A stretch of DNA of 64,000 nt, taken from Powellomyces hirtus (Eukaryota > Chytridiomycota > Chytridiomycetes > Spizellomycetales > Powellomycetaceae). Of this stretch, positions 55,552-64,000 are shown piece after piece. Each line of letters begins with the position of its first letter. Within the stretch, counting starts at the first letter, position 1. The notes under the pieces are model-generated. The model was not told the origin of the DNA. It saw only the letters and a program-made list of their open reading frames with translations, and did not search any database. The position numbers and the translations under genes are program-made. The stretch is from contig JAHLKG010000003.1 in the NCBI GenBank assembly GCA_025526995.1, positions 930,001 to 994,000 of the forward strand. The letters run 5' to 3'.

Positions 55552-57344
55552 ATGAGACCAACAACCCTTAGAGGACTTCGGTCGGCTCAAAGCCAGCTTC
55601 AGTACTCGGTGCAGAAGCGTAAGCCTCTGAATGGCAGCAGTCCAACATGTGGCAAGGTTACCATGGCAAGCAACTGGGTGCTTCGTGAGGTTGGCGCAAC
55701 TCCGAATGGTCCGTCTGCGATGGGCGGTGTTTTCGATGTCTCGTCTATACCAATAGCCTCTATGTCAAATGGCGGTGCCCCTGAACGTGAAGTGGATATG
55801 AAAAATCTGAAACCAGAAGGTCGGAAAAATTGGTGTGGCAACCTGAGCTTGCATACTTCAGCTAAAACCCCCAGATCCAGATCTGTTGCCTCACACAGCA
55901 GTTTTATCGAAGCTGTATGAAGAGAAACGGGTCTCGATACCGCCGGAAACTCAGCTAGAAGTTGTCGGCAAAGTGCTGAATTTTGTTCAACTGCGGCAAA
56001 GACAGGGTTCTGATCAACTGGCCAAATCCATCATCCCTTGTGCGTTTATTCGCCGACCTGAATGATGTGTACACATTTCCTTGACATTGTTGATCATACT
56101 TGGGCAGTGACTGGTGGAGATTTGAGGAACTTGACAGCATTGGGCACAATGTTGGCGCGGCATTCACCAGGTACTAGCTGAGCATTGAAAAGAATTGATC
56201 TCCTCAAATCTGATTCCGTTTGCACATGCTTGACATGATTTCCACACTTTGTCCAGAGGGAGCACCATTTGCTCGATTAATTCTCGAAATTGCTGCCGGA
56301 AAAGGAGAAATGGATGCTGAATTCCAGTTGGCTCAATTGCTCGTTGAAGGTGTGAGAAGGCCCGCGGAAAGCCGATGCGAACTCGGATTAGTAACTGATT
56401 TTACGACAGATCTCCCTGGATCGCCCAAAAACCCTAGTAAAGCCCTGCAGCTCTTGGCATCGCTAGCTGGTCGAAATCATCCCGCGTCACAGTACAACCT
56501 CGGCCGGCGCTACGTGTCTACAGGATCGGACATCAAAGGAGGTTTGATATTGCTGAAGAAAGCCGCGGAGAATGGCATGGCTCAAGCATGTGCGCAGCTG
56601 GGTACGATCATTCACATTGTTATTCTCACACTGGAACTGTCGATGGTTGACGCTTGATGTTTCACCGGTTCTCAATAGGCCACATATACAGTCAGGGAAT
56701 TGGCCGCGCTGTTCCTAAGGATATACCCAAAGCTAGAAAATACCTCGAGCAGGCGCACGAGAAAGGTGAATAGAGCCTCAAAACCTTCAAGCCAGCTTGT
56801 CTGCCTCTCATGAGCTGTGATAACTAGGTCTCATTGAAGCCACCTTTCTGATTGGGGCGCTATATGCGTCGGGAGAAATACCGAGCGGAGATCAGTCCCC
56901 TAATGCAAAGGCCCATGAGTTCTACACAATTGCGGCCAACAAAGGTACCGCACAACAGCAAACTGAGTTCCTTGCGCGGGGGTTAGAGATTGACCACATT
57001 CGACAGGACTGTCTATTGCACAGCACAATCTGGGAAGTTTGTACTTTGAAGGAGACGAAAATAATGGAATCAAAAGAGACGTGCGGCGAGCGATTGAATA
57101 CTGGAAAATGGCCGCCGAACAAGGGCTGCAGTTATCACAACTCAACATGGGCAAACTGTATATGGATGGACTGGATGGGAGTAGCTTGAACCGGATTCGA
57201 AAAGACTATGTCCTGGCAGAGCGATATCTCCAAGATTGCGTCAAGACTGGCGGGGAAGTCGGCGAAAATGCGCAAACTCTTCTCGCCGAACTTGCTGACA
57301 AAAAGCGCGCAAAAGGAGATGGTCGTGGTTGTCAGATTATGTAG
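55552..57344 (+). CDS. Sel1-like repeat protein with C-terminal CaaX box
   Basis: Seven exons (55552-55819, 55875-56039, 56108-56170, 56257-56601, 56679-56765, 56828-56944, 57007-57344) give 460 residues. After a 110-residue unordered N-terminus come helical Sel1 repeats with the usual A-xx-Y/L-x-x-A-A-x-x-G pattern: LLKKAAENGMAQACAQLG, ARKYLEQAHEKGLIEATFLI, FYTIAANKGLSIAQHNLG and YWKMAAEQGLQLSQLNMG. Such repeats are protein-binding scaffolds. The protein ends GRGCQIM, a CaaX sequence predicted to be farnesylated (X = Met), so membrane attachment is likely. Frame changes in exon 1-3 are resolved only by the introns at 55820-55874 and 56040-56107. Partners unknown. Confidence 0.8.
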
Positions 57345-57549
57345 AAAGGCGGGTTAAGTCCTACCGCGCACGGACAAGAACGGCGCGAGTCTGTTCTCGG
57401 CTTGGATTGAATGGACGTCGATGAAGCAATCAGCCGCGGCTCGCCGCGTCGGAGACAGCTGTAAAATAGGTTGCTCGTTCCATTGATACGCATGTAGTTT
57501 TACTATGATATAAATTGTGTAAATAAATATGGATCGTGATTGGAGGGTT

Positions 57550-58015
57550 TTAGAATGGCACTTCCGGCTTTGCAGACTCCTTTGCCTTTCGCCGCTCCTA
57601 CGACGAACAAGGTCAAACCGAAAATCAGATTGGGTTTTCAAAGTGCGAGCGCAAGATTTCCAGGACAACAAACCTCCTTCCAGGCCGCAATTCTCTCGTC
57701 CATGCGGGCCATGCTTTCCGCAATCTTCTTCTCTTTCTCGTACGATTTGATCTCTTTGATGTTTCCCTTTGGCTGCACAGCCTTCCTGAATTTCACTTCC
57801 TCGAAAGGCAGGCCGACGGCGACCGCGGCGTCCAGACCAGCCATGCGGCAGGCTTTCCGTATCCGACCCTGGTCACGAATGCTAATTTGCGGGGCACGAA
57901 CGGAACCGTCCAGTAAGACGGTTGGTTGGAAGGCAGTGGGTGGGGGTGGGAAAGCGATCTGTTTGAGGATGTGTGCGGTGGGCATCCGCGAAGGGAATTT
58001 TGCCCCGACCTTCAT
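57550..58015 (-). CDS. Probable mitochondrial large-subunit ribosomal protein (mL59/MRPL25-like)
   Basis: Two exons (58015-57674, 57597-57550) give 129 residues. It is basic, with a central SIRDQGRIRKACRMAGL and GNIKEIKSYEKEKKIAESM, followed by MDERIAAWKE and a C-terminal Lys/Arg tail ending KPEVPF. This RRQA/KA helix, then Lys-rich coiled region, then a final Pro-Phe end is the pattern of fungal mL59 (MRPL25). The identification rests on pattern rather than a diagnostic motif. Intron removal is needed for the basic tail; reading through gives a short hydrophobic end. Confidence 0.6.
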
Positions 58016-58601
58016 TGTTGCAGGTAGCAGGTAGTACGGTACTATGGGAAAACTCTATGCTGGCAACCGTATTATTTGCCGAATGTGCTGATGAGTTCTT
58101 CTGCTGATTGTTTCCAATTTCGCGCGGCAAGGGTGTGGCTTAGCGCATCATGTCAATTTCCCGTTCGTTGTTTGTCTTTGCTTTTTGTCATTGGAGTTTT
58201 CTTACTTTTTTTTTTTGTTTGCACAAGGAGTTGACTGTTACCTACCACACCGTGTATCCCGGCACCCGCCTCTTTAACGAACTTTCCGCTCTCACGTCGC
58301 TTGCTTACCGGTCTTCGGCGACTCGGTCGTACTACATTTCCTGCTTTGCCCTTTTTCCAGGCCAGCTCACAATTTGTTTCTCGGGAGTGACGAAACCATA
58401 ATACCGACAATAGCGTACTTGTTCCGGCACTTCCTCGGCCAACCACCTGTCCGGAGCGCTTCTCTCTCCATACTGTCTGGCGGCCTTTCGGCGACCTTTT
58501 CTGCGACCGAACGATATTCGGCATTGGAGGACCTAGCTTCTTGAGAAGGGTGTTTCTGTCGCCTAGATTCTACTGGGCTAGTTTACAAGTATACAATATA
58601 C
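58016..58601. promoter_or_regulatory. Divergent interval upstream of taxilin
   Basis: 586 bp with pyrimidine tracts (T-rich run at about 58206-58216). A 123-codon minus frame (58153-58524) is Lys/Arg/Ser rich without a recognisable domain and is treated as chance. Confidence 0.4.
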
Positions 58602-60727
58602 ATGCCGGCAAGCACGTATGCTAAAGAAACTTTCGGCAACCATTCCGCACCTGATCAAACAACGACGAAGTTACTGCAACAGGGGGAGGGACGCTTTTCC
58701 GAGCAGCTGACCTGCATGGGGGCCAAAAGCGCTGCACCACCTCCTGCTGCAGCTGCTGCAGCCCAACCTGAAGACAGTTCTGAAAATCTCGCTGAGGCAT
58801 TATCAAGAACCAATCGCTCCCCGCCTCCATTACCGTCAGTGAAAGGCGTTATTCAACCCTGCGAACGCCAGACGAGAATAACGCAAGCAGCACAAGCATA
58901 TCATGCAGAGTATGCAAGTTTTCAGTGTGCGCACGAAAATCGCAGCGTCGGATCGGCTGTCTCCGTGATCGATTCTCAGCCAAAACCCACCTCCAACACG
59001 AACGTCGATCATGGAGCCAAGAAAGGCACCAAACAGAAAAAGTCGCTTGCTCCCGAGGAGCTCTCATCTATGATCCAGTCCAAGATAGTGCAATTGGAGA
59101 CGGAGTCAACGCTGGAGGAAGAAGAGGAGAGAGCTATGGGTATGTTCCTGGTTTCACTCACGCGCCACATCGCATGAAGCTGATGTCTTGTGTAGCGAAA
59201 GCAATAAAGAAGGCCTCGCGAGACATGACCCAGCTCATAGAGGGTCAAACAGGTTCCGATAAGCTAGAGATCATTCATTCGAAATACATGGACCTGGTGA
59301 GTTGTAGCCTTGCTGTACCTTCGTTAAACGTTGTAGACACTGAATCCCGGCATGAATGCTTGTACAGTTTCAAGAGCATAAACGTTTGGAGAGAGATTAC
59401 GGCAAAATGAAACGGAAGCTAGAGCAGGCGAATAAAGAAAAGGATTCCTGTAAGTCTATACCTTCTTATGGCGTTGCGGTCTCAACATACTCAGGCGTAC
59501 ACCATACAGCAAAAGCGGAATGTAGCAAAGTCAATGCTCAGAAGCAAAAGATGGAAACTTTATGTCGAGAACTGCAGAAGGAAAATAAACGCATCACGGT
59601 ATAATCTGGACAATCAGAAGAATACATTCCATCATTTCATTAAGTTCACGTTGTGTTTTTAGGAAGAACACAGGCGTCTTTCTGCCTTTGAACAACGGAA
59701 AAGGGACGAGCTATCCACCAAATTTGAGAGCACTATATGGGAGATCAAGTCGAAGATGGAAGAAGACAGTGACGAAAGGAGGCGGAGAACGGAAGACAAT
59801 GAGATGTATGACGAAATCCCGCCTGTGCAGGTGGAATCGTTCAAGTGATCTCACCAGTTCTCCCCACATAGGCTGAAGGACAAGTTTAAAGATTTCCTGG
59901 AGCAATATGAGTTGCGGGAAAAGCACTACAATCAAATGGTCAAGTCTCGGGAAATCGAGATACAGCTTTTGGAAGCGAAGCTGGAACAACAACGGAGAGT
60001 CAACGGTGATGAAAACATAAAGATAGCTGCTATGAAGGGGCAAGTTTCGTCGTTTGTGAAAACAGAGACAGACCTTCGAAAGCAGCTGTCTATCTATGTC
60101 GAGAAGTTCAAGCAGGTACGGCCATTCTGATATTTCATCCATCTGTGGCATCGATCTCACCTGTCGAGTAGGTAGAAGAGACGTTGAACAAAAGCAATGA
60201 GCTGTTCATCACTTTCCGGAAAGAGATGGAACAGATGACGAAGAAGACCAGGAAACTGGAGAAGGAGAATGCATCGGTGCGATTGAAGTGCGAAAGGATG
60301 AACAAAAACATCATAGAAATGGCGGCAGAGGTAAAGTGTTTTCACACCTGGCCAACAACTCAGGAACGAAGTTCTCACCCGCAGCTGTTCAATTAAGCGG
60401 ACAAAAACTTACAAGTCTGTAGAAACCGCACATGCCGGTAAATTAAAACTCGAAAACCTGTGCAGGGCGTTACAGACAGAACGAAATGCACTTCGAAAGA
60501 GGTTGGAGCAGTTGGAAAGTCGAACCCCATCGCCACATAAAGAGCCGCCACCGGCACCACCACCACCGCTTGACCAGTCAACCCAGCATGATGGGGGAGG
60601 CACGGATACTTCTGGGAAACCAGACGCGAACCGCAGACGGGAAAACGACGGGACCACTAGCAATGATGAATTCTTGGAGGTCCACGCTGACGATTCGGTG
60701 GATCAGGATGCTGGCGATCCTGCCTGA
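58602..60727 (+). CDS. Taxilin family coiled-coil protein
   Basis: Eight exons (58602-59139, 59196-59296, 59368-59449, 59510-59598, 59663-59805, 59872-60115, 60172-60330, 60398-60727) give 561 residues. A disordered N-terminus (about 1-150) precedes a long uninterrupted coiled coil. The taxilin signatures are KMETLCRELQKENKRI and the block from LKDKFKDFLEQYELREKHY onward (family: R-x-x-F-x-x-t-L-x-x-I). Further on come FITFRKEMEQMTKKTRKLEKEN and KLENLCRALQTERN. The C-terminus is Pro-rich then acidic. Known role in animals: binds syntaxins and nascent-polypeptide-associated complex in vesicle traffic; fungal function is little studied. Confidence 0.9.
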
Positions 60728-61552
60728 CTTTTTGATATATAAGAGGGACACTGAAACTAGACCGTAAAATGGCGACAATGGGAACAACGCCGCGGCCACT
60801 CTTCTAGCAGGTTCAACCCATATCTTCCTCTGCATCGGAAATATGACGCTTGCTATTTTATAAGTGAACCTATGATACAGTAAAGTAGCGTCAGCCAGCA
60901 CTTTCACCGCCCCTTGAAGGACCCCCGCACCTTCCCTAACCCTTTCATCATGATGGTAAGCGAAATGAGTTTACCACAAGGTAACCCGCCCACATGAAAT
61001 GGCGCGCAAGAATTCATTCCTCTTTCCGAGGAAACACAACGAAATCACAGTCTTGCACTGCCGAATAGGACCATCGTTGCAGATAGAAGCGCCTCACCTA
61101 AAGTATAAGAAGGGAAAGCTACGATGTGAAGGACATGGTCGTCGCGTCAGAGACCTGGTGGGTAGTGTCAGTTTGTCCTCCCACTCCCCGATCAACTATT
61201 TGCACGGGCGCCAGCTCTGGGGGTTTCATTTTGACCTAACAAGTCCTGAAGACAGATTGATCACTACATGAAAGTCCTGATCTCGTGGGATCGTTGCTGA
61301 CGGGACCAAAAAGTCGCGTACGCGCTCCCCCACCTCACCTCGTCTGTGTGTCGGTGACCTCACCCTCCAAGTCCTCACCTCATCCCCTTTATGCATTTTC
61401 CCAGAAACCGTTGAGCTGATCTCATCTCCTTCCCCTCAAACGGCCCATCTTTATACCCAAGGCTTGCATCCACTGCTGCACGTCTTCGCAGTCTCCTGGT
61501 CTGCTGCCTTATCTGTGTCACAACACCAGGTCGTTGGGTGTAAGGCGCAAAT
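60728..61552. other. Intergenic upstream of seipin
   Basis: 825 bp between co-oriented genes. A 90-codon + frame (60999-61271) and a 109-codon minus frame (60578-60907) show no family features. The last 200 bp are pyrimidine-rich, consistent with the seipin promoter/5' UTR. Confidence 0.45.
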
Positions 61553-63778
61553 ATGATTCGCGACGTGAGTCCTTGGGTTTGTTTGGGTTGACCTCAATGC
61601 ATAGGCAGTAGAGCCCAGGCTCACTATGTTCTTGCCTCTTAGAAATTCGCCCGGTACATTACCAAACCGATACATTCTCTCACTGAGCCGTACGTGCGAC
61701 TTGGCTATGATGGGCTGACGTCCACCAAAACGCAGCGGGTGGCATTGAACACGGCCATCTTTGGAGCTGTCTTTGCAGCCTTGTTAAGCATTGCAGTCGC
61801 GGTCTACGCACTGTTCTACTGCGTATATATTCCACAGGTTACGTGGGTTATTCCTGTGTATATGCAATATGGGTAAGTTGCTTCAGTGCTAGAGCGACTG
61901 CCAATTGACTAAAAATTGTGTCGCAGGTCACCTGGGACCATATCACAGCCACAAGCCTACGTTGACTTTACGGGAGGAAGAGCAAGACAGCAGGTTCAAT
62001 GCTTTATGGTTTCACTCCATCGAAGAGCGCGGGACTGATCAGGCTGGCACCCGGTAGTCGGCATACCTAACACCTGAACAACATTATGACCTGGCATTGG
62101 AACTGGTCGTGCCAGACTCGGACCGTAATTTTGAACTCGGTAAGAGGGTGGTTTCGATCTGTCACTCTGGGGTCGGTCTCACGTGGGATCCAGTCGCACT
62201 AATACCTCATCGTTTACAGGCAACTTCATGGTGCGCATCGATCTATATACCAAGGATAACAAGACAACTGCATCAAGTAGTCGACCTGTAAGTATGTTTC
62301 CCTTAATCAGGTGTCTTGCATGTCCGTTTGCATATGGACATCATAGCTGAGGGGCCAAGCAATGGCTTACCTCCCGTTGTTTTGTTACAGGCGACTCTTG
62401 AATACCGAACCCCTCTATTGCGGACTATGCGGACGTTGTGGAACGGCCTTCCCCTTCTCCTGGGGCTGTCAAAAGAAGCTCAAACCGTCAAGTTGCTGCT
62501 TCTTGAGAAGTACGAAGAAATGCAGGTAGCAGTCAGTTCCAATCTTGTACCCGAGTGAAACGCCCGCAATGACCGAAGCAATGCGGCTCTTGTCAGGCGT
62601 CTCCGATTCACCACGCTTTGATACACCTATCCGATGCCCGACTCCAGTTGTATGAGACTCGCCTCCACATCGATGCTAACTTTCAAGGCCTCCGGTACTT
62701 CATGTATCATTGGCAGGCGACCACCGGAGCAGTCTTCGTCGCTGGATTTATGTTCTGGGGAACTCTGATGTGCTTCATGGGCTGGCGACTGCTGCTTTCT
62801 TTGTTCAAATCCAGGGACGCAACGGATGGAGGTTCTGCAAGCAGCTCGACCGGAGAACAAGGAAGCCGTACCCCAAGTGTGGAAGGAAACGCAGACCAGG
62901 GTGCAAAGGCGAATGGGGAATTCATAGTGGGTGACCGCCACGACAGTGAAGACAACGATGCATTCAATCCTCCACCCAGCGTTATACACACCGCCCATCT
63001 GATGGCATCGCCACGATCGATGTCTTCCGCACCTTCGTATCATTCCGGCCACCCGCCATTTGGGTCGCCACCCCAATATGCGGTTCACACATCCCCACCC
63101 CCTTCATTTGACGGCAGAATATCTCCATATCAAGGGAGAGGCTCAGCATATTCATACGCATTTCCTTACAGCAGCGCCGGATATGCCGGGACAGGATTAT
63201 TACCGTTCACAGGTTACACTAGTGTGAGCGCTCTCCGGGCGGCTGTTGTAGGATCTGCGGATGCTGGCACATCTCCCTCAACATTCTCTGGATTGTCTTG
63301 CCCGGTGCAGTCTCTGACGCCCCTGCCACCACCTCTGACGGCACCCTTGGAGGAAACGATAGGTCACAAGTCTTCAACACACGGGTCTCATTTACCCCGG
63401 GACGACACCAATGTAACACTTGACATGCCCTTCCTCGCTGAGGATCTGAGCCTATCTGACTCATCCACGGCGGGCTTACGACTCCGACGGCGGCCAACAC
63501 TGGGTGGTGATGCAGTGGGAGGCCAAGAATCAGATGTACTATTGGAGGATGGGGGACCAAGTGGGAACTCATCAGATGCCTTCGCTCAGGATGTCCCCGT
63601 GGCCGCCGAAGACCTCAAGAATGCCGCGCATTTGGAAGACTCAGAGGCTACTCGGTCCAATATGCAGCAGCGTCCAGATGTCGAGCTCTCAGCTGATGAC
63701 CAAGTAATTGTCGTGAATGCTAGTCTGACAAGTATGGGAAAGGTCGATAACGATACCGGGACCAATGAAAATAGTTGA
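61553..63778 (+). CDS. Seipin, ER lipid-droplet assembly protein
   Basis: Seven exons (61553-61564, 61643-61872, 61927-61993, 62058-62139, 62220-62287, 62391-62525, 62597-63778) give 591 residues. The first coding exon holds just MIRD. Membrane helix 1 (AVFAALLSIAVAVYALFYCV) leads to the seipin start VTWVIPVYMQYG. The lumenal beta-sandwich shows LTPEQHYDLALELVVPDSDRN, NFMVRIDLYTKD, SSSRPATLEYRTPLLR and VKLLLLEKYEEMQ. FQGLRYFMYHWQ precedes helix 2 (about 242-268). A 320-residue Ser/Pro-rich cytosolic tail follows. Known role: ring oligomer at ER-lipid droplet contacts. The acceptor at 62595-62596 is chosen because it keeps the frame into LSDARLQLYETRLHI. Confidence 0.9.
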
Positions 63779-64000
63779 AAGGCGTCTACGTTTCACGCTG
63801 ACGACATCACATCATTCCGCCCCTCCCCTCATTCCCGGCGCTCAATTCGGTCGATTGCCATCTGCGACGCTCCAAGTTTCCTTGTATGCGAATCACAAAA
63901 AGCGTCGAGTTTACCGATTGGCTAGAGAGCGAAGAGATCATAGTTTGCAAGAACGTACAAGGCGTGACCCGGGTTGGGAAGCGCAAAGCGTGGTTCTCGT

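Noticed and set aside
58153..58524. 123-codon Lys/Arg/Ser-rich minus frame
   Set aside because: Low-complexity reading of a pyrimidine-rich promoter; no motif, no neighbouring splice signals needed.
60999..61271. 90-codon + frame upstream of seipin
   Set aside because: No recognisable domain and located in the likely seipin promoter/5' UTR.

Overview
The window is nuclear DNA of a zoosporic (flagellated) early-diverging fungus, most likely a chytrid. Nearly every gene is broken by short GT-AG introns (mostly 50-100 nt). The gene content is fungal (Pho81-type SPX-ankyrin regulator, ArAE/DUF2421 exporter, mL59-like mitoribosomal protein), but it also includes ciliary genes (CFAP96, TMEM231) and the gamma-secretase subunit APH1, which Dikarya lack. 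No tRNA, rRNA, transposon, CRISPR array or prokaryote-type operon was found. All gene models below were spliced by hand from splice sites, reading phase and family resemblance.

Layout. 1-5.5 kb: end of an alpha/beta hydrolase, DPM3 (-), and a Pho81-like protein (+). 5.8-12.4 kb: GDT1 (-), APH1 (-), an 11-exon cyclophilin H (+), and a WD40 protein (-). 12.5-18.6 kb: a secreted choice-of-anchor-A protein (+), an unrecognised disordered protein (+), a metallophosphatase (-), and NAA20 (+). 18.6-23.8 kb: SAM50 (-), ribosomal protein eL21 (+), and a tocopherol-cyclase-like membrane protein (+). 23.8-30.4 kb: ArAE-type exporter (-), CSN1 (+), MBF1 (-). 31.3-36.5 kb: a type I surface glycoprotein (+), a seven-unit polyubiquitin gene (-) with an intron in six of its units, and a PhyH-type dioxygenase (+). 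36.9-45.8 kb: RAD17 (-), a disordered acidic protein (+), LST8 (-), CFAP96 (+). 46-51.3 kb: SET/MYND protein (+), TMEM231 (+), MRM2 (-), a small STI1-like protein (+). 51.3-57.4 kb: SDR (-), COG7 (+), a Sel1-repeat protein ending in a CaaX box (+). 57.5-64 kb: mL59-like protein (-), taxilin (+), seipin (+).

The genes are mostly unrelated housekeeping functions: secretory pathway and glycosylation (DPM3, GDT1, COG7, taxilin), mitochondria (SAM50, MRM2, mL59-like), signalling and proteostasis (LST8, CSN1, polyubiquitin, Pho81-like), genome stability (RAD17), cilium (CFAP96, TMEM231) and lipid droplets (seipin). The striking organisation is the large number of head-to-head pairs that share a start region of about 100-380 bp. 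I see no dedicated gene cluster or defence island. The most unusual items are the intron-bearing polyubiquitin array, the APH1 gene, the ciliary-gate pair, the choice-of-anchor-A secreted protein and the CaaX-tailed Sel1 protein.
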